The position numbers were made by a program, and so were the translations under genes. Positions 50,898 to 62,103 of a DNA stretch of 64,000 nt are shown here, in pieces (the stretch's first letter is position 1; every line of letters starts with the position of its first letter). Origin of the DNA: Parabacteroides sp. PF5-9 (lineage in GTDB: Bacteria; Bacteroidota; Bacteroidia; Bacteroidales; Tannerellaceae); the NCBI RefSeq assembly GCF_029893105.1, contig NZ_JARXWG010000019.1, forward strand, positions 1 through 64,000, read 5' to 3'. The notes beneath the pieces are model-generated. The model did not search any database. It had not been told where the DNA came from and worked only from the letters and a program-made list of their open reading frames with translations.

Positions 50898-51239
50898 ATG
50901 AAGAAGATCGATAAAAAAGTATTTCTGTATAGCGGTTTGATGATACTGTGTGCCGCTTTCTTTGTGAGAGGGCTTGGTGTGCCTTCGCTTTTTTTCTGGA
51001 TATTGTTTGGTTTGGCGATCTCGCTGAAGGGGCTTTTTTTAGTTGATGTTTTTCGTGAAAAGGGTTTTAAGCCGACGTTATGGTTGTTGTTGATTGTGGC
51101 AGGGGTCGTATTGATCTGTATCTCTGTCTTATTTAAAACCGTATTCCATCTCCCTGTTTTACGGGATGTTCTTTTCTATATGGCAATCGCTCTGAAGTTA
51201 ACCGGACTTCTCTTCATGCTTTTCCAACGGAAACAATAA
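50898..51239 (+). CDS. Small four-helix membrane protein, unknown
   Basis: 113 residues, four predicted transmembrane segments (about 8-22, 28-48, 60-80, 85-107) separated by short basic turns. Not recognised as a named family. It is probably co-transcribed with the DUF4833-like gene and followed by MscS. Confidence 0.65.
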   Translation: MKKIDKKVFLYSGLMILCAAFFVRGLGVPSLFFWILFGLAISLKGLFLVDVFREKGFKPTLWLLLIVAGVVLICISVLFKTVFHLPVLRDVLFYMAIALKLTGLLFMLFQRKQ

Positions 51240-51286
51240 CTCTGTTTTGAGAATCTGTATCTTTGTACGAAAAAAAAGGAGTCGTT

Positions 51287-51796
51287 ATGAATGTATATAT
51301 ACCTCAAATAGTCGCATCTGGGATTGCGGTCGTTTTATTGCCCCTGTCGAGATATGTTTCTTACAAATTGATCGTGAAATACGGACAATTGATTCAGATG
51401 CCGCAACAGCGGATCTTGCAGGTGAAACAAGTGGTGTCTATTCTTTTAAATATACTGTTTATCTTTACGATAGCTATTGTTTGGGGCGTGCAGCCGCATA
51501 ACATACTGTTGGGATTGTCGTCTGTTTTTGCGGTGATAGGGGTCGCCTTTTTTGCACAGTGGTCGATTCTGAGTAATATAACGGCAGGTCTGATTTTGTT
51601 TTTTACGGCTCCGTTCCGGGTAGGCGACCAGATTCATATTATTGATAAAGACATTCCAATCATTGCAACGATAGAGAATATCCAGACATTTTATACCCAT
51701 ATCCGGACAATCGAAGGGGAGTTGATCGTTATACCCAACAACCTATTTTTACAAAAGATTGTTTCAGTGAAAAAAGGAGTGGATTCCGTGCAATAA
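51287..51796 (+). CDS. Small MscS-family mechanosensitive channel
   Basis: 169 residues from the ATG at 51287, chosen because AGGAG lies just upstream; an upstream ATG at 51263 is less likely. Two or three transmembrane segments precede the MscS pore-and-beta region (L-S-N-I-T-A-G-L-I-L-F-F, P-F-R-V-G-D-Q-I, E-L-I-V-I-P-N-N). It stops right after the beta domain, lacking the C-terminal alpha/beta vestibule of E. coli MscS, so it is a minimal form. It should open under membrane tension. Confidence 0.8.
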   Translation: MNVYIPQIVASGIAVVLLPLSRYVSYKLIVKYGQLIQMPQQRILQVKQVVSILLNILFIFTIAIVWGVQPHNILLGLSSVFAVIGVAFFAQWSILSNITAGLILFFTAPFRVGDQIHIIDKDIPIIATIENIQTFYTHIRTIEGELIVIPNNLFLQKIVSVKKGVDSVQ

Positions 51797-51891
51797 ATAG
51801 TCCGGTGATTTGGTGGAGTGGATTTCGCTATGTGGTTATTTTTAAGTATATTTGCAGAGTATAGGATGCGCCTTAACATAATTCAAGCAAG

Positions 51892-51923
51892 CTTGATTCT
51901 GTGTTCGGCTTTCACTATATTTG
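51892..51923 (+). promoter_or_regulatory. Likely gyrB promoter
   Basis: CTTG at 51892-51895 and TATATTTG at 51916-51923, 20 bp apart, match the -33/-7 pattern with one mismatch and lie about 50 bp before gyrB. A second -7 match, TATATTTG, is at 51847-51854. Confidence 0.6.
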
Positions 51924-51956
51924 TTGGATTTTTGAAAACAGGTAATTATTGATTAA

Positions 51957-53927
<1,971 letters not shown>

Positions 53928-53937
53928 ATAAACAATC

Positions 53938-55713
53938 ATGAACAGACAGGTCCGTCGTCCGAATTTAGAGGCCCTGTACAGGGAAGTCGATCACTATATA
54001 CCTGCAAAAGAAAACTATCGACCTCCCCGTATAGGAATCTCCGCTAACCGGAAAGACGGACTTTCTTGTATTGCCGAGACCTATATCCAATCCATATTAA
54101 AGGCTGGTGGAGTCCCACTATTGATACCGGTGATGACTGATCTACCGGCATTGACTGAAATTGTATCCCATATAGACGGTCTTTTGTTAAGTGGCGGTGG
54201 AGATATCAATCCGCTTTATTTATCTGATGAACCTATTCCTCAATTACAAGATGTTGATACATTTAGGGATGAGTATGATCTAATACTTATTCGTCTGGCT
54301 TCCAACCGGCAAATCCCGATCATGGGAATATGTCGGGGACATCAGATGTTGAATGTTGCCTTTGGCGGAAGTATTTATCAGGATATTCATTCACAGATAG
54401 ATTATGAGTTGTTGAAGCATAGCCAGAGTCTGTCGCGCGAATACCCTTCCCATTCGGTTTTTCTGGAAAAGGGAGAGACAAAACTCCGTTCCATCTTGAA
54501 AGAAGAGACTGTCTTGGTGAATTCCTTTCATCATCAGGCCATTAAAGAAATTGCTCCGGGGTTTATCTCAACAGCAACGGCGCCGGACGGTATAAATGAA
54601 GGCATGGAACATCCTGAATTACCGATATTGAGTGTGCAATGGCATCCGGAGGCAATGACATCCAATGCAGACGAATTGATGCTTGAATTATTTCGTTATC
54701 ACGTACAACAAGCCGTATACTTCCATAAGGCCAAACAAATACATCATCGTATTTTAACCATCGATTCACATACCGACACGCCGATGATCTTTCCTGAAAC
54801 GTTTAATTTAGGGGAGAAAGAAGGAGGAAAAGTAAATCTTCCGTTTATGGAGGAAGGTTTGATAGATGCTGTTTTTATGGTGGCTTATATCCCACAGGGA
54901 GAGAGAGATGAGAAAGGGTTGAATGATGCAACCGCCTATGCTATAGAACGCTTAAAGCAGGTCAAATATCAAGAGCAATTAAACCCTCAACGAATGGGAA
55001 TAGCCTATACAACAGATGATCTTATTCGATTGAAGCAAAACAATCAGAAGGCTGTTGTCCTGGGAGTAGAGAATGGGTATGCCATAGGGAAGGAGTTGAA
55101 GAATCTCCGATTATTTAAAGAGATGGGCGTTTCTTATATCACATTATGTCATAATGGAGATAATGATATTTGCGACTCGGCTCGGGGAAATAACGAATGG
55201 GGAGGATTGAGCCCTTTGGGTAAAGAGGTGGTTAAAGAGATGAATCGTTTGGGAATAATGATCGACCTGTCTCATGCTGCGGAATCGACTTTTTATGATG
55301 TCTTGGCGGAAAGCAAACAACCTGTTATCGCTTCACATTCATCTGTCCGTGCACTTTGTGATCATCCGCGGAATTTATCTGATGACCAGCTGAAAGCATT
55401 AGCTGCGCATGGGGGTGTGGTTCAGATCTGTTTGTATAAAGGATTTATAAATAAAGAAGAAGATAAAGCCTCATTAACCGATGTGATTGCGCATATAGAG
55501 TATGTGATCCGATTAGTCGGAGTCGATTCTGTCGGTATCGGATCCGATTTCGATGGCGATGGTGAAGTGCTCGGATGTAGTGCGACGAATGAACTGATCA
55601 ATATAACCGTTCGTTTACTGGAGAGCGGTTACAGCGAAGAAGATCTACGAAAAATCTGGGGCGGCAACATCATGCGTGTATGGCGACAGGTACAAGATGC
55701 AGCACAGAAATAA
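53938..55713 (+). CDS. Fused glutamine amidotransferase-like (C26) / dipeptidase (M19) protein
   Basis: 591 residues, two enzymes in one chain. Residues about 30-255 are a PuuD-like class I glutamine amidotransferase/peptidase C26 domain with nucleophile C132 in G-I-C-R-G-H-Q and H236/E238 in Q-W-H-P-E. Residues about 270-590 are a renal-dipeptidase-like M19 domain with zinc ligands H278/D280 in D-S-H-T-D-T, plus I-D-L-S-H, S-H-S-S-V and G-S-D-F-D-G-D. No signal peptide, so cytoplasmic, unlike exported M19 enzymes. The pairing suggests consecutive hydrolysis of gamma-glutamyl and dipeptide bonds. It starts 10 bp after gyrB. Confidence 0.85.
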   Translation: MNRQVRRPNLEALYREVDHYIPAKENYRPPRIGISANRKDGLSCIAETYIQSILKAGGVPLLIPVMTDLPALTEIVSHIDGLLLSGGGDINPLYLSDEPIPQLQDVDTFRDEYDLILIRLASNRQIPIMGICRGHQMLNVAFGGSIYQDIHSQIDYELLKHSQSLSREYPSHSVFLEKGETKLRSILKEETVLVNSFHHQAIKEIAPGFISTATAPDGINEGMEHPELPILSVQWHPEAMTSNADELMLELFRYHVQQAVYFHKAKQIHHRILTIDSHTDTPMIFPETFNLGEKEGGKVNLPFMEEGLIDAVFMVAYIPQGERDEKGLNDATAYAIERLKQVKYQEQLNPQRMGIAYTTDDLIRLKQNNQKAVVLGVENGYAIGKELKNLRLFKEMGVSYITLCHNGDNDICDSARGNNEWGGLSPLGKEVVKEMNRLGIMIDLSHAAESTFYDVLAESKQPVIASHSSVRALCDHPRNLSDDQLKALAAHGGVVQICLYKGFINKEEDKASLTDVIAHIEYVIRLVGVDSVGIGSDFDGDGEVLGCSATNELINITVRLLESGYSEEDLRKIWGGNIMRVWRQVQDAAQK

Positions 55714-55724
55714 TACATTATTCT

Positions 55725-55754
55725 TTTGTTTCTTTTTACTTCCCACTATCTTTG
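55725..55754 (+). promoter_or_regulatory. Promoter of the M28 peptidase gene
   Basis: TTTG at 55725-55728 and TATCTTTG at 55747-55754, 18-bp spacing (consensus 19-21), 17 bp before the start codon. Confidence 0.6.
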
Positions 55755-55771
55755 CCGCATAAATAAAGAAT

Positions 55772-56773
55772 ATGATGAATACATTGAAAACATTTTTTTT
55801 CCTCACAATATGTCTTTTATTCTCTTGTGGGAATAAACAGGTTTCAGAGGATCAGACTTCTGTACAATCTGTTCAACCGACAGTCGCTTCCATTGCACCT
55901 GTTTTTAATGCGGATAGCGCTTATACCTATGTGGCTAATCAGGTCGCTTTTGGTCCCCGTGTCCCAAATACTCAAGCACATAAAATGTGTGGCGACTATC
56001 TGGTGGCCGAACTGAAACGCTTTGGCGCCCAGATCTACGAACAAGAGACTACACTGGCCGCTTATGACGGAACTTTGTTGGATGCACGTAATATTATCGG
56101 GTCTTATCATCCGGAGAATAAGAAACGTGTATTACTGTTTGCCCATTGGGACAGCCGCCCCTATGCCGATGAAGATCCTGATCCGGCCAATCATTATACG
56201 CCTATTGACGGAGCAGATGACGGAGCGAGTGGAGTAGGAGTATTACTGGAAATTGCACGTCAAATCAATCAAACAGATCCGGGAATCGGCATTGATATCA
56301 TCTTTTTTGATGCGGAGGATTATGGGCCTCATCGCTTGGCTACTCATCGTGGCAATGGCTTCTGGGCGTTAGGCTCACAGTTCTGGGCAAGGCGTCCGCA
56401 TGTGGCTAACTATAAAGCCGAATATGGAATCCTACTGGATATGGTTGGTTCAAAAAATGCTACTTTTTATAAAGAAGGAGGTTCTATGTATCATGCTGCG
56501 CCAATTGTGGAGAAAATATGGAATGCGGCCCGTAATTTAGGGTATGGGAAATATTTTATTAATATACAGGAAGGATCAATTATGGATGATCATGTAGCCG
56601 TCAATGAAATCCTTCACATACCAAGTGTCGATATTGTTAATTATGATCCGGAGAACCCGAACGGTTTTGGTGACTACTGGCATACAGTGAATGATACAAT
56701 GGAAAATATCGACCGTGAGACATTAAAAGCTGTTGGACAGACAGTTTTAGAAGTAATCTATACGAATAAATGA
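55772..56773 (+). CDS. M28-family peptidase / glutaminyl-cyclase-like lipoprotein
   Basis: 333 residues. Lipobox L-F-S-C at C19 predicts a lipoprotein. The M28 core shows A-H-W-D-S-R-P, G-A-D-D-G-A-S-G, F-F-D-A-E-D-Y-G and D-Y-W-H-T-V-N-D-T, which supply the metal ligands and acid/base. The D-A-E-D-Y-G context and overall size resemble bacterial animal-type glutaminyl cyclases (N-terminal pyroglutamate formation) more than aminopeptidases. In Bacteroidetes many exported proteins start with Gln after the signal cleavage site, as the A-Q ends here show, which would suit a cyclase. Cyclase versus peptidase is undecided. Confidence 0.8.
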   Translation: MMNTLKTFFFLTICLLFSCGNKQVSEDQTSVQSVQPTVASIAPVFNADSAYTYVANQVAFGPRVPNTQAHKMCGDYLVAELKRFGAQIYEQETTLAAYDGTLLDARNIIGSYHPENKKRVLLFAHWDSRPYADEDPDPANHYTPIDGADDGASGVGVLLEIARQINQTDPGIGIDIIFFDAEDYGPHRLATHRGNGFWALGSQFWARRPHVANYKAEYGILLDMVGSKNATFYKEGGSMYHAAPIVEKIWNAARNLGYGKYFINIQEGSIMDDHVAVNEILHIPSVDIVNYDPENPNGFGDYWHTVNDTMENIDRETLKAVGQTVLEVIYTNK

Positions 56774-56777
56774 AGAA

Positions 56778-57206
56778 ATGACTATTAACGAAATACAAGA
56801 CCAGATTATCGAAGAATTTTCAGTCTTTGACGACTGGATGGATAAGTATGCCTTACTGATCGATTTGGGAAATTCTCTTGCTCCATTGGAAGACAAATAT
56901 AAAACGGAGAGTAACCTGATCGAAGGTTGCCAGAGTCGCGTTTGGCTACATGCAACTTGTCAGGACGGTTTGATTCATTTTCAGGGAGAGAGTGATGCTG
57001 TAATTGTAAAAGGCATTGTATCTCTTCTGATACAAGTCTTATCCGATCATACCCCACAAGAGATCTTAGATACGGATCTTTATTTTATTGATGCGATAGG
57101 TCTGAAAGAACATCTTTCGCCCACCCGTTCCAATGGGTTGGTATCCATGATCAAACAGATGCGGATGTATGCATTGGCATTCAAAGCCAAGGAAAATAAT
57201 CATTAG
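56778..57206 (+). CDS. sufE: SufE-family sulfur acceptor protein
   Basis: 142 residues, full length. The active cysteine C51 in E-G-C-Q-S-R-V-W accepts persulfide sulfur from SufS. Surrounding family residues (D-L-G-N-S-L-A-P-L near 30, P-T-R-S-N-G near 114) are present. It starts 5 bp after the M28 peptidase gene. No other suf genes are near. Confidence 0.9.
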   Translation: MTINEIQDQIIEEFSVFDDWMDKYALLIDLGNSLAPLEDKYKTESNLIEGCQSRVWLHATCQDGLIHFQGESDAVIVKGIVSLLIQVLSDHTPQEILDTDLYFIDAIGLKEHLSPTRSNGLVSMIKQMRMYALAFKAKENNH

Positions 57207-57224
57207 AGTCATTCGATAAAAGAG

Positions 57225-57264
57225 GAAACCCCGTAAAAAGCATATATACTTTTTACGGGGTTTC
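57225..57264. terminator. Bidirectional terminator
   Basis: 16-bp perfect stem GAAACCCCGTAAAAAG / CTTTTTACGGGGTTTC with an 8-nt AT loop, between convergent sufE and the barrel-protein gene; T-rich on one side and A-rich on the other. Confidence 0.9.
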
Positions 57265-57269
57265 TTCTT

Positions 57270-60122
57270 TTACATTCTTCCCGGAGGAGGTCCGCCCGGA
57301 CCACCCGGTTCACGTCCACCGCCCGGTCCACCGCGACGCATATCATTCATACTTGCTCCACCTTTAAATATACTGAATCGATAGATGAAGTGTACCATGA
57401 AATAGCTACTTAAAGTGTTGTACTGAACAAATGAACTGCCGGTAGAAGACACATTATAGGAATAATTGAGGCGTTGTTTAAGTATGTCGTATATCTTGAA
57501 ACGCAATGTGGCCTGGTTCCCTTTCAGGAACGATTTAGAAGCCGAAGCATTCCAAAGCACAACATCATCCTGATAACCTTCGTCATATCCCGAAGTACTT
57601 GTCCATGAAATGTCACTTTCAATCTTGAAGTCATAAGGCAGATAAACTGTCATATTACCTCCTACACCATAGTCAAAGACCTCCCTGTTGTTGGTCCCGT
57701 TGGTATTCCGGCTATTGTTATAACGTATATTGCCATTGATTCCTAAATCGAGATAACTTGAGCGAAAATCAATACCGGCACGTTCCTGCAATACCAGGTT
57801 TTTATTCACATTCAGGCTGTCCAAAATCTCATCGTTAGCCTGTCGATATCCGGTAAGTGCCTTGCTGTTGCCGTATGAAGCCATGGTCATGGTATTGATC
57901 GTGAATTTTTTGTTTTTCAATGGTGTATTCATAATCACACGAAGATTTCCGTTATAGTTGCCATTCATATTTTTATAGGTGGTGGTTCTGTTACCGGTAC
58001 CTCCTCCTTCATTAATACTATAACTGATAATATCATTGATGGTATAACTTCCGTTAGCCATAACGATAAATGCTAATTGCTTTTCAGGCTCGAAACTTTG
58101 ATAACGGATCGACATATTGTTCACATATCGTGGTTTCAGATCAGGATTACCAACCACTATATTCGTCAACTGTGAATAATCGGGCACAGGCATTAACTGA
58201 GTCATCGAAGGTTGACTCACTCTACCGTTGTAATCAACTCGCAGGTTGCTTTGTTTACTGAAATTATATCTTAACTGAGCCATTGGAGAGACATTGAAAA
58301 CGCTCCGGCTCATTTTAAATAAAGTCGTATCTCCGATAAAATTTTCACTGCTGTTATACGACGGGTCAAAATTGACACCCAATGTATAATTGAATTTCTC
58401 ACGAATGGATTTGAAACTCAAACTAATCCGTTGATTAATGAAATTGTTCCGATAATTCTTGGATTGCAATGTGTCGATCTCAGTATAGTCGCCTGTTTCA
58501 ATATTTTGATTATAGGCATTTTTCAATTGCTCTTGTTTGCGTTGATTGATGCTATAGGTCAACTGCATAAAATTATTCCGACCCAACGGCTCTACCCATG
58601 AAAGATAACCTCTATAGTTAAATCCGGTGTTCTCATTTTTAACCCGTTGTTCCAGCAGGATATCATCGGTATTGGTATATTCCACATTGTTATATGTGTC
58701 TGAATTGGAATCCGTGTCACTAACTCCTCCTGAAAAGGAAGCACTTAAGATACGTCCGTCATCATTCAAACGACGGCTGAATTCCAGTTGTCCGTTGATA
58801 TCGAACCCATCACCCTTCGAGTGGTTCCTGGTCTCTTGTGTTTGGAGCAGAACACTGTCTCTATCCCAACCCATGGAAGAACCGTTGGATATCCGATTAG
58901 TCTGACTATAGCTGAAGTTAGGCCGGAAGAGCAACGTTGTTTTATCGTCAGGTTTCCATTCCAAACGGAAATTGGCTCCGAAATTATCACTTTTATTGTT
59001 GCTATAGTTATCCCCTTCTTCAAAGGCGACTTCATCCCTGTTGTTTTCACTGTTGTAGTTGCTGATCGCTTCATTATCTGAGTGCGAATAGCGGGCATTA
59101 CCTCCGAATGTTAGTTTGGGGTTGATCGCTTTGCTGAAATTCAATCCTGCATTTCCGGAAGAAGTGATTCCGTTACCGGCACCAAAGCCGCCACCGCCAC
59201 CCATCATCATACGGCCGCCACCACCACCGCCGCCTCCCATACCGGAGAACATCGTAGAGGCCAGATCAGTAAATCCCATATTATTCGTATTATTCAATCC
59301 ACCCATAACGGAGATCTGATCGTTGTTGACAAAACGGTTGACCATCATATTTCCTTCGTACCGGTCTTTACTGCCATAACCTCCGTATGCGTTTCCAAAC
59401 CATCCCGATTTCATCCCGGGTTTCACCGTTAAGTTGATAACCGTTTCCTCCTCTCCATCGTCAAAGCCGGTCATACGCGACATCTCGCTTAAGCGATCCA
59501 GTACCTGTACCTTATCGACCATATTGGACGGTAGATTCTTGGAAGCCACTTTCGGATCATCCGTAAAAAACTCTTTTCCGTCGACCAATACTTTTTTGAT
59601 CTCTTTGCCATTGACCGTGATCTTTCCTTCACTATCGACTTCCACACCTGGCATTTTCTTTAACAGGTCTTCCAGCATGGAACCTTCTGTGACCTTAAAC
59701 GATTCGGCATTATATTCGATCGTATCGTTGCGTACCACCATTTCGGGCGCTTTCCCGGTAACAATCGCAGCGCCTAACTGAATCGCTCCGTCCGTCAGTT
59801 CCATAGTGCCCACATTGACCGGATTGGTACGTCCCGAAATTTGCAACGGCTGGTATAAAGGTTCGTATCCGACAAATGAGATATGCAATAAATAATTGCC
59901 TGGTCGTATATTGTTCAACGCAAAATTACCATTTGCGCTACTGGCGACACCTCCAATAAAGGTACTATCATTCACACTTAATAGGCGAACAGTTGCCTGT
60001 TCAATAGGTGTATTATTACCCGCCTCAACTACTTTACCCGTCACTCTTACATTTTGTTGCGCGGAAGCCGCAAAAGAGAAGAGCGTCAAAAACAACACAA
60101 AAAGGTATCTTCCAATTTTCAT
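57270..60122 (-). CDS. Large outer-membrane beta-barrel protein with carboxypeptidase-like domain
   Basis: 950 residues, signal peptide ending A-S-A-Q. Residues about 25-110 are a carboxypeptidase-regulatory-like domain, followed by a plug-like region (A-I-V-T-G-K-A-P-E-M, L-K-K-M-P-G-V-E-V, L-V-D-G-K-E-F-F) and a barrel of the outer-membrane beta-barrel family that resembles TonB receptors. Two low-complexity insertions stand out: a Gly/Met-rich segment near residues 300-325 and a Gly/Pro/Arg-rich tail (last ~25 residues) after the final barrel strand. The tail is unusual because barrels normally end in an aromatic residue. Ligand unknown. Confidence 0.82.
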   Translation of the reverse strand: MKIGRYLFVLFLTLFSFAASAQQNVRVTGKVVEAGNNTPIEQATVRLLSVNDSTFIGGVASSANGNFALNNIRPGNYLLHISFVGYEPLYQPLQISGRTNPVNVGTMELTDGAIQLGAAIVTGKAPEMVVRNDTIEYNAESFKVTEGSMLEDLLKKMPGVEVDSEGKITVNGKEIKKVLVDGKEFFTDDPKVASKNLPSNMVDKVQVLDRLSEMSRMTGFDDGEEETVINLTVKPGMKSGWFGNAYGGYGSKDRYEGNMMVNRFVNNDQISVMGGLNNTNNMGFTDLASTMFSGMGGGGGGGGRMMMGGGGGFGAGNGITSSGNAGLNFSKAINPKLTFGGNARYSHSDNEAISNYNSENNRDEVAFEEGDNYSNNKSDNFGANFRLEWKPDDKTTLLFRPNFSYSQTNRISNGSSMGWDRDSVLLQTQETRNHSKGDGFDINGQLEFSRRLNDDGRILSASFSGGVSDTDSNSDTYNNVEYTNTDDILLEQRVKNENTGFNYRGYLSWVEPLGRNNFMQLTYSINQRKQEQLKNAYNQNIETGDYTEIDTLQSKNYRNNFINQRISLSFKSIREKFNYTLGVNFDPSYNSSENFIGDTTLFKMSRSVFNVSPMAQLRYNFSKQSNLRVDYNGRVSQPSMTQLMPVPDYSQLTNIVVGNPDLKPRYVNNMSIRYQSFEPEKQLAFIVMANGSYTINDIISYSINEGGGTGNRTTTYKNMNGNYNGNLRVIMNTPLKNKKFTINTMTMASYGNSKALTGYRQANDEILDSLNVNKNLVLQERAGIDFRSSYLDLGINGNIRYNNSRNTNGTNNREVFDYGVGGNMTVYLPYDFKIESDISWTSTSGYDEGYQDDVVLWNASASKSFLKGNQATLRFKIYDILKQRLNYSYNVSSTGSSFVQYNTLSSYFMVHFIYRFSIFKGGASMNDMRRGGPGGGREPGGPGGPPPGRM

Positions 60123-60256
60123 AATAAAAATGCTTTACTTGATTTAAGTACGAAAGGATAGACCGGAATTAACAGTTTAAGTTTAATGCCGGGTTAAATC
60201 ATTTACATTTATTAACGAAACGGAGGATTTCTTTTGTTAACAATACTCGTCAAGTG

Positions 60257-61442
60257 TTATTCTGTTTTTTTATACTTCGCCAGCATAATCACAGGATTGG
60301 ACTCTTCGTTTAAGTTAGCGGCGATTTCTTTTAACTCACCGCTAAGAAAACCTTTTTCGTAGGCTTCAACCAGTTCATAAGCTTCCAATATAAAATAAAA
60401 GGAGTCTTGATTTACTGCTCTTACTGACAAATCTTCAGTTCTATGCATGAAGTCTCTATTGCTTACTGCATATTGGTATATCTTTTTTTCCTGCTTATCA
60501 TAAACTAAATTCGTAGTCAATAATCCGGTATCGTTAACCGGGTCAGTCTCCTTTTTTATGGTTTGCATAAAATAATAGCGATTGGTCAGAACACCCGGGA
60601 AAAGAAATATTTCAGGATGCATTGATTGCACTGATGGGGTTCTCACTATAAAGGGGTGCATAGTAGCATCAGAAAGATAACGATAGATGGTATCAGATGA
60701 CGGTTCGGTTAATATCCAATTATTTTGAAAAGGTGAGATAAGGCAATTGAGAGGTCCGAATGCATCGATAACATCTCCTTGCTCATTTTGTATCGTTAAG
60801 ATAGTAGATAATTTCTTTTTAAAAGGAATTTCCACTTCATTCGTACTCCCATCCGTTTTGGATATAAGAAAAAAAGAATTTCTATGACTGATCTCATCAT
60901 ATTCCGGCCAAAATTCTTCCATGCATAAGATATGATCTTTATCAAAATTAAATGCATTGGTTATAAAAGGTCCTTCTTTATATCGGATTTTTCTTTTAAA
61001 ATTACCATATAAGTCATATACAATAAATGAAAACCGAATACCATCGTTTATAAAGATTTCTTCTTTATCCTCGTCTAAAATGAAACCTCCCGACAGATAG
61101 ACAAAATATTCTTCCCCGCCTTGTCCCATTCGGTTTATTTTTCTTAAACCTTTACCACTCCTGTCAAAGAAAAAAATAGCCCCATCTACCATCCGGTTTC
61201 TTACAATTATGAGTTCCTGGCCAATATCCATGACCACACCTTGGGTAATAAATTCCTCAGTAGTTTCCAAAGGGATATATTCTACATCCATAATGTCTTG
61301 AAGAATCAGTTCCTTCTTAGGATACTTTGCCGTCACATCGACAGTAATAAATTCATCGTCTTGTGTATTCGATTGTGTACATGCTACCACCAACAACTAA
61401 TAGAAGTAGGAGCGTAGCTGAAATTGTAAATGGATTTTTCAT
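60257..61442 (-). pseudogene. Six-bladed propeller lipoprotein, frameshifted in signal peptide
   Basis: The body (about 379 residues, reading from a weak TTG at 61396) looks like a 6-bladed beta-propeller lipoprotein of the DUF4934/BF3164 kind (E-Y-I-P-L-E-T-T-E, F-F-D-R-S-G-K-G). Its start lacks a signal peptide but has V-V-A-C-T-Q, a lipobox end. In the next frame, from an ATG at 61442, comes a good signal peptide M-K-N-P-F-T-I-S-A-T-L-L-L-L-L-V. An in-frame stop at 61397-61399 separates them. One extra base (or two missing) in the GTTGTTGGTGGTAG tract near 61385-61400 would explain it. This may be slippage, a true mutation or a sequencing error. Confidence 0.7.
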
Positions 61443-61765
61443 ATCCTATTTTAATAAGTAAATATTAGATGAAGCTTATCATTGATTAAGGGCGATCTAC
61501 GATTTATCATAATCTCCCTATTTAACCCGTTACAAGGATAAGCATTTTTCTCTATTTTGTTGCGGATTATTAAAAAAAATGCGGCGAATCAACAATCGAA
61601 ATTTCATTTAATATCTATATAAACCATGGTCTTATTACAGACTATCCCAATAAGATCCTTTGAGGATCAAAAAAATCCCTCCTTTAAGAGTTCTGGTAAA
61701 ACGATTCCAAACAAAAACCGTCACCTTGCCGTCGGTTTATTTGAAATATAATGGACACTTTTTTG

Positions 61766-61875
61766 TTAGAGGTACCTCTAAATGATTTTAGACGTACCTC
61801 TAAACGGATTTAGACGTACCTCTAAATTGTTTTAGACGTACCTCTAACAGAAAACAGAGGTAGGTGTAACAAAAA
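61766..61875. repeat. 22-bp-period palindromic repeat array (copy 3)
   Basis: Five units start at 61766, 61788, 61810, 61832 and 61854, all 22 bp apart. Cores are TTAGAGGTACCTCTAA and the variant TTAGACGTACCTCTAA, the same family as 31997-32106; the last unit is degenerate. It lies in a 661-bp gene-free region, 126 bp upstream of the metallophosphoesterase promoter. The rest of that region (61443-61765) shows nothing I can assign. Confidence 0.82.
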
Positions 61876-62000
61876 AACAGTCAGAATGATGTTTTTATAT
61901 CCTTGAGATAATGTTATTATATCCTTAGGATGATAGAAAAAAGCAGATAGAGCGTCTCCCTACTTAATTATTTAGATCTGCATCAAAGCGTTTGGTCGCT

Positions 62001-62031
62001 TTTGAGACCCGGTATAAATTTTATATCTTTG
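62001..62031 (+). promoter_or_regulatory. Promoter of the metallophosphoesterase gene
   Basis: TTTG at 62001-62004 and TATCTTTG at 62024-62031 with 19-bp spacing, a full consensus match, 73 bp before the start codon. Confidence 0.78.
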
Positions 62032-62103
62032 GAAAATATATATTTTTGCAGGAGATGAATGAGCCACACACTCCAAATCGAATTTACCTTTAAATAATAT
62101 AAC

